A stretch of DNA of 56,637 nt from Pyrinomonadaceae bacterium (GCA_019694345.1 JAIBCA010000146.1:1-56637); one strand, 5' to 3'. Positions 43,857 through 53,267 are shown, counted from the first letter of the stretch. Notes: generated by a model not told the origin, from the letters alone. Numbers and translations: made by a program.

Positions 43857-44606
43857 CTAGCCGCGGAGGCTTTTAGCACGCTGCTTGATGAAGTAGTCGA
43901 CCAATTCAGAGGCCGAGTTCTCCATTTCGACGCTAAAGCTCGTGACCTTGTTCGTGAAGTAGTTAAACAACCACACGGCCGGGATAGCTACGAGAATACC
44001 GAATGCGGTAGCAACGAGGGCTTCTGCGATAGCTCCACCGACGGCGCCGATACCGGCTGATTCGTTGGTCTTAAGAGCCTGGAAAGCACCGATGATGCCG
44101 ACGACGGTACCGAACAGTCCGACGAACGGAGCCGTCGAACCGACCGTTGCAAGACCCGAAAGGCCGCGCTTGAGTTCGGCGGTCTTAACGGCGATAGCAC
44201 GCTCGAGGGCACGCTTCGAAGCTTCCATCTCGTCAGCCGAAATATCGGTATTGCCCTGGTGTGCGGCAAATTCCTTGAGGCCCGACGACACGACCATCGC
44301 AAGGTGCGAATCTTTGTGCTTGTCGCTGATGTTGATCGCCTCGTCAATGTTGCTGTTCTTAAGAGCCTGCGCAACTTTCGGAGCGTACTGACGCGACTGC
44401 TGCTTTGCCTTGTTGTAGGTCAACCAGCGTTCGATACCGACAGCGATCATGTAGACCGACTGAATGAGAAGCGTGATGATAACGCCCCAGCCCGGAATCG
44501 TCAGGCTCTTCGCGATATCGTAGATACCAAACGAGACACCCTCGCCGGTAAAGAGTAAGAAAAAGCCCGAGATGTCAGATGCGACCAGGCTGCCAAGAAA
44601 TGTCAT
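43857..44606 (-). CDS. exbB: MotA/TolQ/ExbB proton channel protein
   Basis: 249 residues with three membrane segments: the first near 32-55 ('IPGWGVIITLLIQSVYMIAV'), and the second and third around 155-230 ('TVGSTAPFVGLFGTVVGIIG' and 'GAVGGAIAEALVATAFGILV'), which carry the conserved channel residues of the MotA/TolQ/ExbB family. The protein forms the pentameric channel for ExbD and TonB. GGAGG seven bases before the ATG supports the start. It sits between tonB and the two exbD genes. Confidence 0.95.
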   Translation of the reverse strand: MTFLGSLVASDISGFFLLFTGEGVSFGIYDIAKSLTIPGWGVIITLLIQSVYMIAVGIERWLTYNKAKQQSRQYAPKVAQALKNSNIDEAINISDKHKDSHLAMVVSSGLKEFAAHQGNTDISADEMEASKRALERAIAVKTAELKRGLSGLATVGSTAPFVGLFGTVVGIIGAFQALKTNESAGIGAVGGAIAEALVATAFGILVAIPAVWLFNYFTNKVTSFSVEMENSASELVDYFIKQRAKSLRG

Positions 44607-44669
44607 GATTTATCCTCCAAAGAAATCAAAAAGAATTTAATTGATTGCAAATTAAACGGTCATTTGCGA

Positions 44670-44691
44670 TGCGGCACCTCGCGGTGCCGCA
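44670..44691. repeat. Intercistronic hairpin, tonB to exbB
   Basis: TGCGGCACC (44670-44678) pairs perfectly with GGTGCCGCA (44683-44691) around a TCGC loop. A second small inverted repeat, GCAAAT/ATTTGC, lies nearby at 44647-44667. No T-run follows on the operon strand. Confidence 0.65.
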
Positions 44692-44712
44692 CCATCGATC
44701 TAATACGTCCCC

Positions 44713-45528
44713 TTACGGAACAAAGTTATAAGTGATCACACCCGAAACCTTAACGGCCTGTCCGGAAAGGAGAGTCGGGCTGAACCGAGCACCGCGGGCG
44801 GCTCCCTCGGCGGCAGCACGAAGCAGCGGATGTCCGCTGACGGCACTCGCCGAGACCACACGGCCTGATTCGTCGATCAAAACCTGAACGCTGACCGCGC
44901 CGGCCGCTCTAACGGCTTTGGCTGCGGGCGGATATGCCGGCTTGGGCAAACTGGTCGCCTTGCCGTTGAGAACGCCGCCAGAAACTGTCTTCGGCGCCGG
45001 CTTCGGTGTTGCCTTGGGCGGCGGCGGCGGAGCATCACCGTCATCCGAACCTGACGTGTCATTGCCGGTGCCGGTGGAGATTCCCTGAGTGCCGCCGCTG
45101 TTAACCACACGGGCAGCGCCGGGATCGATCTTGGCACCAGTATCGGAGTTTGTGGAACCGAGTTTGGTCAGGCGGTCTTCACGCATCTGCGGAATGTTGC
45201 TCTTTTGAGTACTGATCTGTTCGGGCACCTTCGGTGAAGCGTTAATGTTCTGGATCAGTTCCTTGCGAACGTCCACATCCGGCTCGACCTGCTTCTTTTC
45301 CGGCTGCTTTTCCGGCTCGGGCTCAGGCTCTTCGGCCGGCGGCGGCGGGGCAACAAGCGTCGAAAGTTCGAGGTCGCCCGATCCCATTCCATAGTCCTTT
45401 GCGAAAAGGCTATAGGTCCAGGAACCGATGAGGGCCGTTACGGCGATAATGAACGTCACCAACAGGAACTCGCCGCGACGCTTATTTTCCTGAGAATTAC
45501 TCTTTGATTCAACTAATTGATCAAGCAT
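44713..45528 (-). CDS. tonB: TonB family energy transducer
   Basis: 271 residues. Short cytosolic head, one transmembrane helix ('FLLVTFIIAVTALIGSWTYS', about 22-41), a Pro/Glu/Lys-rich periplasmic spacer ('PPPPAEEPEPEPEKQPEKKQ') and a C-terminal TonB domain ('LPKPAYPPAAKAVRAAGAVS', 'VQVLIDESGRVVSASAVSG', 'KVSGVITYNFVP'). It reaches across the periplasm to outer-membrane receptors. It is the first gene of the operon tonB-exbB-exbD-exbD-TPR lipoprotein; GGAGG ahead of the ATG supports the start. No TonB-dependent receptor gene lies in the window. Its last domain is a near twin of the second domain of the 7385-8086 protein. Confidence 0.93.
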   Translation of the reverse strand: MLDQLVESKSNSQENKRRGEFLLVTFIIAVTALIGSWTYSLFAKDYGMGSGDLELSTLVAPPPPAEEPEPEPEKQPEKKQVEPDVDVRKELIQNINASPKVPEQISTQKSNIPQMREDRLTKLGSTNSDTGAKIDPGAARVVNSGGTQGISTGTGNDTSGSDDGDAPPPPPKATPKPAPKTVSGGVLNGKATSLPKPAYPPAAKAVRAAGAVSVQVLIDESGRVVSASAVSGHPLLRAAAEGAARGARFSPTLLSGQAVKVSGVITYNFVP

Positions 45529-45967
45529 TTTACTTCCTCCCTTTTTCCGGTGCCAAATGTTAGGTCAAGGGTTACGAAACCTTACAATTACTTCGATGAT
45601 GCAAACTTCTCCCGGCGTTGTAACCGACACCTAAAAGTATCGATCTCAAACCGCGAACTGCTAAATTTCCGGATTTTGTATTGTTTGACATCAAGTGCGG
45701 ACAGTCGAGACTCTTGCCGGTCGAACATGCAAAAGTACTACTGATTCCGTCACTGATTCGCAAAACGAATACGGAAAAATGCAGACACAAACATTAAATT
45801 GACCAGCAACGAAATGAAGTCTAAAAGTTTAGAATTCGAAAGTCAAGAATAACAAAGGCGTTTACGGTCAAAAATGCCATTTTTTTCAAACAAAAATGGC
45901 CGCTCTCCGAGCCCGAAAACGAACGATTGTTCGTCGAGCATGAAGTGCGGCCGATATTGGAATTCGT
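45529..45967. other. Gene-free spacer between secF and the ton operon
   Basis: No convincing gene is seen in this 439-bp stretch. It is AT-richer than its surroundings. The left part (45876-45900) is the secF terminator. The remainder should hold the tonB promoter on the minus strand and perhaps a regulatory site. I could not find a clear -35/-10 pair or a Fur-like palindrome. A conserved small RNA cannot be excluded. Confidence 0.4.
45871..45900 (-). terminator. Intrinsic terminator after secF
   Basis: Minus-strand GCCATTTTT pairs with AAAAATGGC (plus-strand positions 45876-45900, seven-base loop including CAAAC), followed by ATTTTTG. It is 67 bases after the secF stop. Confidence 0.7.
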
Positions 45968-47071
45968 TTACCTTGTAACCGGCCTTCGCGTGACCGAGCG
46001 TCTCGATGCCGACGCCATTTTTTCCGTCCCGGACTGCGGCAGAGCGACCTCTTTAACCTTGGCATTGCCGATCTTTCCCTGCCACCAGATCGCGATCGGG
46101 CTGGCGATGGCAATGGTCGAATAGGTTCCCGTGATCGAGCCAACAAAAAGGGCCAGCGAGAATCCTCTTAGAACCTCTCCGCCAAACAGGACCAGAGCTA
46201 AAACTGCAAGGAAAACGAGGCCGTTCGTCACGATCGTGCGTGACATCGTCTGGTTGATCGAATCGTTGGTCAGCGAATAGATCGATTTGCCTCGATGCAG
46301 TGTGATATTTTCGCGAATACGGTCAAAAATAACGATCGAATCGTTCACCGAAAATCCGACGAGCGTTAGCAGTGCTGCAAGCACCGTCAGGCTGACTTCC
46401 CATTGGAACACCGAAAAGAAAGCGAGCGTGATCAGAACATCGTGAAATACGGCGATAACCGCACCGGCGGCGTATGTCCAGTCGTATCGGAAAGCAATGA
46501 ACAGCAAGATACCCAAAAGGCCGAGCAGCGTGGCTATCACCGCCTGATTTCGCAGCTGAGCACCGGCGACCGGGCCGACCGAGTCAGTTCCGACGATCTG
46601 ATAAATAGCTGATTCGTCGTCGGCCAGGCGTTTTCCTGCCTCGGCCTCCTTACCGAAAGTATCCAGGGCCTTTTTGACCGTTGCACGCCCCAGATTTACC
46701 TGGGTCGCATCCTCGCCTCCCGCTTGCGGAGCCTCGGCCGGAGCGGTGTCGCCCTTCCCTTCAAACAGAGGGACCTTGATCAACACCTCATCCTGCTTGT
46801 CGAGCGATGCCTGGATCACGGCGTCCGAGATCCCCTGAGCCTGCAAGGCGCTGCGTATTTCATCTTCGGCGGGCTTATTGCGGAATTTGGCGGTGATCAC
46901 CGTTCCACCCTGAAAGTCGACGCCGAGGTTGAACGCATCGGTCCCGCCGGGCGTGACCTGCCGTCCGATGGCAGACAACAAGCCGGCCATCAGGATCGCG
47001 ATCGACAAAAAGATCAGCGGCTTTCGCAAGCCCATCCAATCAACACTGATATTCTTGAAAATTTCTAACAT
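45968..47071 (-). CDS. secF: Protein translocase subunit SecF
   Basis: 367 residues from the ATG at 47069-47071 (MLEIFKNISVDWMGLRKPLI). Six membrane segments: the first at about 13-33, then the P1 periplasmic head ('LGVDFQGGTVITAKF' is the SecD/F consensus) and five helices with 'VGPVAGAQLRNQAVIATLLG', 'FSVNDSIVIFDRIRENI' and 'NQTMSRTIVTNGLVFLAVLA'. With SecD it uses the proton gradient to finish protein export through SecYEG. A Gly/Glu/Ala-rich loop (about 105-120) and a basic Arg/Thr tail ('RSVTRRPVTR') are slightly unusual. It follows secD by 36 bp in the classical yajC-secD-secF operon. Confidence 0.96.
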   Translation of the reverse strand: MLEIFKNISVDWMGLRKPLIFLSIAILMAGLLSAIGRQVTPGGTDAFNLGVDFQGGTVITAKFRNKPAEDEIRSALQAQGISDAVIQASLDKQDEVLIKVPLFEGKGDTAPAEAPQAGGEDATQVNLGRATVKKALDTFGKEAEAGKRLADDESAIYQIVGTDSVGPVAGAQLRNQAVIATLLGLLGILLFIAFRYDWTYAAGAVIAVFHDVLITLAFFSVFQWEVSLTVLAALLTLVGFSVNDSIVIFDRIRENITLHRGKSIYSLTNDSINQTMSRTIVTNGLVFLAVLALVLFGGEVLRGFSLALFVGSITGTYSTIAIASPIAIWWQGKIGNAKVKEVALPQSGTEKMASASRRSVTRRPVTR

Positions 47072-47107
47072 CTTTAGTTTGCCCGGCAACAGTATGCCGG
47101 CAGTCGA

Positions 47108-48799
47108 TTAAATACTGATTTTCTCCATTTTCGGGTTGCGATGAAGCAGCCACATGAAGATCGTTCTCGAGACGAATACCGCCGAGAACAGATTGATCAA
47201 GAGTCCTAAGACCAACGTCACAGCGAATCCGCGGATCGGGCCTGAACCGTAGAGATACAGGATCGTCGAAGAAATGATCGTCGTGATGTGCGTATCGATG
47301 ATGGTGATGAACGCCCTGTCAAACCCAAGGCTGATCGAATCAGCGATCGAACGTCCGGCTCTAAGTTCCTCACGAATTCGCTCAAAGATAAGCACGTTGG
47401 AGTCAACCGCCATACCGACGCCGAGGATAAGTCCGGCGATGCCCGGCAGCGTCAGCGTCGATTTGATCACAATAAGTGCCGCCATTGTCAGCAGCATGTT
47501 GAGGAGCAAGGCGATAACCGCATTTACACCCGATCCACGATAGTAGATGAGCATGAAAACGATAACGAACGCCAAGCCGCCCAAAGCGGCCTCAACACCG
47601 GCCTTGATCGAATCGGCACCTAAGCTCGGGCCGACGGTCCGCTCTTCCTGATACTCGATCTTCGCGGGCAGGGCTCCGGATTTGAGCGTCAGGGCAAGGT
47701 CCTCTGCTGAGGTCTTGGTAAATTTACCCGAGATCTCACCGGAATCGAAGATCTGCGATTTGATGAACGCGGCGGATTTGACCTCGCCATTCAGCACCAC
47801 CGCCATGTAGTTGTTGATGTTCTTTCCGGTCCATTCACCGAACTTCTGGGCTCCGGCCGGTTTGAATGAGAATGAGATCTGGTAATCGCCCTCGCTGCCA
47901 GTACGCGAAACGGCATTCGCCTCGCGAAGCTCGCTGCCGTCCACGACGGACGGGTACTCGACTACGACGTACTTGTTGACCTTGGCTGCCGGGTCTGTCT
48001 TCGCCGTTCCGGCGGCTGACGGCTCATCGCGGTCGGCATACGGGTAGACCTTTCGGGTCTGGGTCTCGGCACCGCCGATCGACTGAAGGGCCGCTTCCCT
48101 AGTCGGGTAAGTTTGGACCGGTGACGGGTTCGGCGGACTGACGATCTTGGCCAATGAAAGGTTGGACTCAGCCCCGATCAGCTTTTTGACGCGTTCAGGA
48201 TCGTCCACACCGGGCATCTGCAAAAGTATCTGTCCCGAGGTCTCAGCACCGTGCTTCTGCAGCGTAGGCTCTTTTACGCCGAAAGCGTTGATGCGGCTTT
48301 CGATGATCTTCAGCGCCTGATCGACTGCCTGCCGCTTCATCAGCTCCTGAGCCTGATTGGGTAGTGACCAAACGATGTCATTACCGCTGGTGGTCTGCGT
48401 CCACGCGGAAAAATCCACCTTCTTCTTGACCTCGTCAAGCACTGCCTGCTGCTGCGACGGATCAGAAAGCGTCAGGTTGACCGAGTAATTGCCATTTTCC
48501 GCCTTGATCGTATAGGCCGTCGCCGGTAGTTTCGCGTCCTGAGCCGTTGTGAGCGCCGCCTGGCCGTTATTCTCGGTGAGCGTCTTGAGGTAATCGTCAG
48601 TCTTGACACGCATCACCAGATGCGATCCGCCCTTGAGATCGAGCCCGAGATTGATGTTTTCTGCCAAGTTCGCCTTAATGCCGCTCCAGCTGAAATCGCT
48701 GGCAACCGGCGTTCTGCGAGGCCCAAAAACGAGGTATATCCCGGCGATAGTGATCGCCAGGATAATGAATGTTCTGATCCACAAACCTTTGTTCTTCAT
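47108..48799 (-). CDS. secD: Protein translocase subunit SecD
   Basis: 563 residues. First transmembrane helix at about 8-26, then the long P1 periplasmic region starting with the consensus 'INLGLDLKGGSHLVMRVK', 'RVKKLIGAESNLSLAKI' and the head domain. From about 380 come five helices with 'VGPSLGADSIKAGVEAALGG', 'ILGVGMAVDSNVLIFERIRE' and 'LDTHITTIISSTIL'-like segments. All features for proton-driven late export are present. It starts 25 bp after the yajC stop and precedes secF by 36 bp. Confidence 0.97.
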   Translation of the reverse strand: MKNKGLWIRTFIILAITIAGIYLVFGPRRTPVASDFSWSGIKANLAENINLGLDLKGGSHLVMRVKTDDYLKTLTENNGQAALTTAQDAKLPATAYTIKAENGNYSVNLTLSDPSQQQAVLDEVKKKVDFSAWTQTTSGNDIVWSLPNQAQELMKRQAVDQALKIIESRINAFGVKEPTLQKHGAETSGQILLQMPGVDDPERVKKLIGAESNLSLAKIVSPPNPSPVQTYPTREAALQSIGGAETQTRKVYPYADRDEPSAAGTAKTDPAAKVNKYVVVEYPSVVDGSELREANAVSRTGSEGDYQISFSFKPAGAQKFGEWTGKNINNYMAVVLNGEVKSAAFIKSQIFDSGEISGKFTKTSAEDLALTLKSGALPAKIEYQEERTVGPSLGADSIKAGVEAALGGLAFVIVFMLIYYRGSGVNAVIALLLNMLLTMAALIVIKSTLTLPGIAGLILGVGMAVDSNVLIFERIREELRAGRSIADSISLGFDRAFITIIDTHITTIISSTILYLYGSGPIRGFAVTLVLGLLINLFSAVFVSRTIFMWLLHRNPKMEKISI

Positions 48800-48824
48800 T
48801 ACTAAATACGCGGGGAGCTAATTA

Positions 48825-49127
48825 TTATTCCGCTTTACGGCCGACAACCGCGCTCTTGCCAACTTCCAAAAAGGACTTTTCGGCACTCTGAATGATAAAG
48901 CTGGTCTCCTTGACCTCTTTGATCTTGCCGATGATGCCGCCATTGGTCACGATCTCATCATTGATCTTCAACTGAGCGATCATTTCCTGAAGCTGCTGTT
49001 TCTGCTTCTTTTGCGGAAGGATCACCAAAAAGTAAAAGATACCGAAGATAAATACAAATGGAAGCAGTGTCCAGAGGATACTACCGCCGCCGCCGGCATC
49101 TTGAAAAAAGAGCGCTAGATTGTTCAT
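48825..49127 (-). CDS. yajC: Preprotein translocase subunit YajC
   Basis: 100 residues: short periplasmic Gly-rich N-terminus, one transmembrane helix ('LWTLLPFVFIFGIFYFLVIL') and the conserved cytosolic part 'PQKKQKQQLQEMIAQLKIND' with 'VTNGGIIGKIKEVKETSF'. YajC is a small partner of SecDF. It lies between tgt and secD, the usual arrangement. Confidence 0.95.
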   Translation of the reverse strand: MNNLALFFQDAGGGGSILWTLLPFVFIFGIFYFLVILPQKKQKQQLQEMIAQLKINDEIVTNGGIIGKIKEVKETSFIIQSAEKSFLEVGKSAVVGRKAE

Positions 49128-49181
49128 TGTTTTTACTGCCTAAAGACAAAAACGTAATGATATACATTTGAAAGAACATTA

Positions 49182-50363
49182 TCAAACGCTCTCAGCCCCG
49201 TTTTCTTTAAGCCCAGCCAAAAATCTGCGGCGAAATTCTTGAAATTTGCCCTCGCGTATCGCCGACCTCACCTTTCGCATCGTGTCAAGAAAGAATGCGA
49301 CATTGTGATGTGAGATCAGGATCGCGGCATTCATCTCACCGACCTGATAGAGATGTCTCAGGTAGCCAAGCGAATACCTTCGGCAGACAGAACACGGGCA
49401 ATTGGGATCGAGCGGGCCCTCATCTCTGGCGAATTTCGCATTACGAATGTTCAATTTACCACGGGACGTGAATGCACTTCCCGTCCGGCCGTTACGGGTC
49501 GGGATGACACAGTCAAACATATCAACGCCGCAGTTAACGCCCTCGATCAGGTCCTCAGGCGTGCCGACCCCCATAAGGTAACGCGGAGCTTCGACGGGCA
49601 TTTGCGGAGCAAGATGATCCAGCACCTCGTACATCACAGATTTCTCTTCACCGACGCTTAAACCGCCAATGGCGTAACCGTCAAAGCCGATCTCGACCGT
49701 CCTCGCCAGGCTCTCGCTGCGCAGATCAAGATGCCCGGCACCCTGAATGATGCCGAAAAGAGCTTGTCGTTGATGTTCGTCAAATTCCGGCCGCCGGCCG
49801 GCATCGGCCCCGTCACGCTGAAGTTGATGAAATCGGTCCTTAGACCGTTGAGCCCAGCGTGCCGTTAACTCAAGACTCTTACGAGTAGCGTCAACGCCCG
49901 CGTCTCCCGGCGGGCACTCGTCGAAGACCATAACGATGTCCGAACCAAGTGCAGCCTGGATCTCCATCGACACCTCAGGCGAAAGAAAGTACTTGGTTCC
50001 ATCGATGTGCGAACGAAATTCGACGCCGTCTTCGGTCAGTTTTCGCAGCTCGGTCAGCGAAAACACCTGGAAACCGCCGGAATCGGTCAACAGCGACCTA
50101 TTCCAGGACGAGAACCTGTGAAGCCCGCCGAGTTCACGAATTATCTCGACACCCGGCCTCAAAAAAAGGTGATAGGTATTGGCAAGGATGATCCGCGCGT
50201 CCATTTCATCCTCAAGCCATTCGAACCGAACACCCTTTAGCGCCCCTTGTGTACCGACCGGCATAAACACCGGCGTTTCGATCTCAGAACGCCGGGTACG
50301 CAAAATGCCGCATCTGGCCTCGCCATCGCGGGCCGAAATTTTCCAATCGATCGGACTAGCCAT
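49182..50363 (-). CDS. tgt: tRNA-guanine(34) transglycosylase (queuine)
   Basis: 393 residues, normal length. TIM-barrel with the general acid/base aspartate D94 in 'LLTDSGGFQVFSL', the nucleophile region 'MFDCVIPTRNGRTGSAFT', 'GYAIGGLSVGEEKSVMYEVL', and the zinc site 'CPCSVCRRYS' with a later His ('AAILISHHNVAFFLD'). It exchanges guanine-34 in GUN anticodons for preQ1 (or queuine) on the route to queuosine. It sits 54 bp upstream of yajC-secDF and 6 bp after the MauE-thioredoxin gene. Other queuosine genes are not in the window. Confidence 0.97.
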   Translation of the reverse strand: MASPIDWKISARDGEARCGILRTRRSEIETPVFMPVGTQGALKGVRFEWLEDEMDARIILANTYHLFLRPGVEIIRELGGLHRFSSWNRSLLTDSGGFQVFSLTELRKLTEDGVEFRSHIDGTKYFLSPEVSMEIQAALGSDIVMVFDECPPGDAGVDATRKSLELTARWAQRSKDRFHQLQRDGADAGRRPEFDEHQRQALFGIIQGAGHLDLRSESLARTVEIGFDGYAIGGLSVGEEKSVMYEVLDHLAPQMPVEAPRYLMGVGTPEDLIEGVNCGVDMFDCVIPTRNGRTGSAFTSRGKLNIRNAKFARDEGPLDPNCPCSVCRRYSLGYLRHLYQVGEMNAAILISHHNVAFFLDTMRKVRSAIREGKFQEFRRRFLAGLKENGAESV

Positions 50364-50369
50364 TTTTAC

Positions 50370-51860
50370 TTAATCTTTGTTATCGAGCAGAGCCCAGATG
50401 TTGGGAGCTCCGATCGCGATCTCGGAAGCAAATCGACCGCGTTCATCGACGAGAATTGCCGATGGCGTACCGTGCATACCGAGTTTTTCGGCGATCGCAT
50501 AGTCTTTATCCAAAATTACGGGTGACGTCATTCCGAGGCTCCGGATAAGCTCGGCTTCGCCATCGGCGAAGACCAGCAGATCGGGGTCATCGGGCCCACG
50601 CTGCTCATCCCATTTTCTAAATTCTTCGGCCATGTTGCCGCAATGCGGACAGGTCGGGCTCCAAAACGCTATCAATGTAGGCCGCGAAATGCGGCTTGAT
50701 GCGATCTCTCGACCATCTATCGCCGTCACCGTAAAAACAGGTAGTTTTGCCCCGATCTCCACCGGGTTAGAGCCGTGTGCCCGTTCAGCATCGTGAATGT
50801 GCAGATGTTCGGAATTGAGGTCGAGGTTTCGGACGCTTTCGACCAAACCCGCGATCGCGGTGTCTCCGGCCGCCACGTGACTTGCGATCCGGCCATTTCT
50901 ATCAACAAAAACGGCAGACGGCGTCCATCGCGCATTCATCGAATCGGCAAATTCCCGACCCTTCTGCCTGAGCAGCATATTTCCGTCATGATCGCCAAAA
51001 CTGGCCGAATTTTCGGCAACGGAACCGGAGCTGATAAAGACGGTGCTCAGCCTGCCGGAAAACTCTGCCGCCCACTCGTTCATCCGCGGGACCAATGCCT
51101 TACACGGTGTACACGTCGGGCTGACAAAAAACATTATCGCGGGAGTTCCTGCCGACGCGACGGATCGGGTCGAGACCGTATTGCCCTCGCTGTCCTCAAG
51201 CAGCATGTCCGGGACAAATGCTCCGATCGGCAGGCCGTCATTCGGGTTTCCGGCGTGTTGCCGATCAACAGCTGCCCCTTCACCCGCCATCAGCTCGACC
51301 ATTTCGATCCGTCGCATAATGGCGCTTTGGGTTGTTGAGTGCTGACTTTGACGGAGCAGGATCGCGATGAGCAGGCATATGATCGCGGCCCCGAACGCGG
51401 CAATAAGGACAGATGAGTCAACGTTCGCGAGGTCGAGTCCCTGTGCCTTCGGGCCGCGAATTACCAGCCAGACCGCGGCCGCAAACAGCGCCAGATTACG
51501 GCACAGCGACAATACACTTACCGGTTCGCTATGCAGCTGGCCGAAACAGTGACAATCGGGAGCGTTGCCTCTGGCCAATTGATAGACCATACCGGCACAA
51601 AAAACCGCCAAAAGCAGACTGCAGGCGATCGCCCCCGGCCAGGACGTACCGACAAAAAGCAAAGCGAATGCGATCGCGATCTCGACCATAGGCAAGATCA
51701 CGGCCGCGATACCCGCGACCGGGACAGGAACGCCAAAATCGATCATTGCTTTGCGCGATCCGTCCCTGTCCACGAGCTTGGCGACACCGGCCACGCCAAA
51801 TACGACGGCAAGTAATGATCTGATCGCTAGTAGAACAATTTCCATGCAAATTTCGGACAC
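50370..51860 (-). CDS. MauE/DoxX-type membrane protein fused to two thioredoxin-like domains
   Basis: 496 residues. The N-terminal part (about 5-170) is a four- to five-helix MauE/DoxX-family domain with the 'DCHCFGQL' motif (C103, C105). It is followed by a linker and two tandem TlpA/AhpC-like redoxin domains: the first has active site C250-T-P-C253 ('FVSPTCTPCKALVP'), the second C404-P-H-C407 ('FWSPTCPHCGNMAEE'). Each has its own 'TPSA' cis-proline loop. MauE-type proteins serve in periplasmic disulfide formation and c-type or quinoprotein maturation, so the whole may be a self-contained thiol-redox relay. A later ATG at 51843-51845 is possible. The gene is linked to tgt (6 bp) and der (48 bp). 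The two-domain fusion is unusual. Confidence 0.82.
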   Translation of the reverse strand: MSEICMEIVLLAIRSLLAVVFGVAGVAKLVDRDGSRKAMIDFGVPVPVAGIAAVILPMVEIAIAFALLFVGTSWPGAIACSLLLAVFCAGMVYQLARGNAPDCHCFGQLHSEPVSVLSLCRNLALFAAAVWLVIRGPKAQGLDLANVDSSVLIAAFGAAIICLLIAILLRQSQHSTTQSAIMRRIEMVELMAGEGAAVDRQHAGNPNDGLPIGAFVPDMLLEDSEGNTVSTRSVASAGTPAIMFFVSPTCTPCKALVPRMNEWAAEFSGRLSTVFISSGSVAENSASFGDHDGNMLLRQKGREFADSMNARWTPSAVFVDRNGRIASHVAAGDTAIAGLVESVRNLDLNSEHLHIHDAERAHGSNPVEIGAKLPVFTVTAIDGREIASSRISRPTLIAFWSPTCPHCGNMAEEFRKWDEQRGPDDPDLLVFADGEAELIRSLGMTSPVILDKDYAIAEKLGMHGTPSAILVDERGRFASEIAIGAPNIWALLDNKD

Positions 51861-51908
51861 GCAAAGCCGTCGCGTCGGTCGTCAGGCGGAACTCGGCCGC
51901 TGACGGAA

Positions 51909-53267
51909 CTATTTCTTTTTTTCGCGCACTTTGTGTCTTTCCACCAAACGGATCGGCGTACCGAAGAAGTCAAATTCGCTTCGGAGCTGATTTTCGATAT
52001 ATCGCAAATACGAGAAATGCAGCCCGGCCTTACTGCCGCCGGACGTAAAGAGAATGAATAACGGCGGCCGGATCCCGGCCTGTGTCAGGAATTGGACCTT
52101 CAGGCGCGAAAATCCGCCCTTGACCGGTGCCGGTGCAGTTCCGCCTTTTGGCTGCGAGATCGACTCCTCGAAAAACCTGTTGAGCCGCGATGTCTGGATC
52201 CGCATGTTGCGGGCCGCGTATGCCTGGGCGACAAGCGGCAAGATCTTGGTAACGCGCTGCCCGGTCAAGGCTGAAATGGTCACGATCGGTGTCCAATCCA
52301 GAAATTTCATCGCCATTCGGAGCGACCGTTCAAATTCATAGATCGTATTCGTCTCCTTTTCCTCGACTGCGTCCCATTTATTGACCGCGATTATCACCGA
52401 GCATCCCGAATCGACCGCGTATCCGGCGATGTTGGCGTCCAGATTTGTGACGCCCTCGACGGCGTCTATTACAATGATCGCGACGTCGGCGCGCTCGAGG
52501 GCCTTGCGAGCCATGACGACCGACAGTTTTTCGGCCATCTCGGTCGTCTTTCCCTTTCGCCGGATCCCGGCGGTATCGATGATCATGTAGTCCTGTCCGT
52601 CAGCGGTCAGGTATGTGTCGATCGCGTCGCGTGTCGTGCCGGCGATCGGCGAGACGATCACTCGGTCCTCACCCAGCAGTTTATTGAGCAGCGACGATTT
52701 GCCGACATTCGGACGGCCGATGATCGCGAGCCTGATCTCTCGGGGCTTTTCTTCCTCGACCTCATCATCGTCAAAAACCAGATGGTCAAAGACCAGATCG
52801 AGAAGGTCGCCGACACCGGTACCGTGTTCCGCCGAGATCGGAGCTAATTCAAATCCGAAGCTGTAGAATTCGCCTGCCTCATTCTCGACCTTTCGCGACT
52901 CGACCTTATTGGCGGCGATGATGACCGGTTTACCGGTATTTCTGAGCAAAACCCCGAGTTCTTCATCCAGCGGCGTGATGCCTGCACGCGTGTCCACAAC
53001 CCAGATGATAGCGACCGATTCATCGATCGCCTGTGATGCCTGCTTAAAGATGTTGGCCGGAATTATAGCGTCGTCATCGGGAACGATGCCGCCTGTATCG
53101 ACAAGGCGAAACGATCTTGCCTTCCACTCGACCTCGCCAAACATACGGTCGCGGGTAATGCCGGGCTCATCGCCGACGATAGCCTTGCGGCTGCCGGTCA
53201 GGCGATTGAATAGTGTTGATTTTCCGACATTTGGCCGGCCAATTATGGCAACTAGCGGAGCTTTCAT
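51909..53267 (-). CDS. der: GTPase Der (EngA)
   Basis: 452 residues with the two tandem G domains unique to Der: G1 motifs 'GRPNVGKSTLFN' (10-21) and 'GRPNVGKSSLLN' (about 185), G3 'DTGG' and 'DTAGIRRKGK', and G4 'NKVE' and 'NKWD'. The C-terminal KH-like domain follows (about 365-452). It assists late assembly of the 50S ribosomal subunit and is normally essential. It is the first gene of a likely long transcript der, MauE-thioredoxin, tgt, yajC, secD, secF; the gap to the next gene is 48 bp. Confidence 0.96.
   Translation of the reverse strand: MKAPLVAIIGRPNVGKSTLFNRLTGSRKAIVGDEPGITRDRMFGEVEWKARSFRLVDTGGIVPDDDAIIPANIFKQASQAIDESVAIIWVVDTRAGITPLDEELGVLLRNTGKPVIIAANKVESRKVENEAGEFYSFGFELAPISAEHGTGVGDLLDLVFDHLVFDDDEVEEEKPREIRLAIIGRPNVGKSSLLNKLLGEDRVIVSPIAGTTRDAIDTYLTADGQDYMIIDTAGIRRKGKTTEMAEKLSVVMARKALERADVAIIVIDAVEGVTNLDANIAGYAVDSGCSVIIAVNKWDAVEEKETNTIYEFERSLRMAMKFLDWTPIVTISALTGQRVTKILPLVAQAYAARNMRIQTSRLNRFFEESISQPKGGTAPAPVKGGFSRLKVQFLTQAGIRPPLFILFTSGGSKAGLHFSYLRYIENQLRSEFDFFGTPIRLVERHKVREKKK

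Noticed and set aside
45927..46124. Short plus-strand open frame overlapping the end of secF
   Set aside because: It is antisense to a conserved gene and has no family resemblance.
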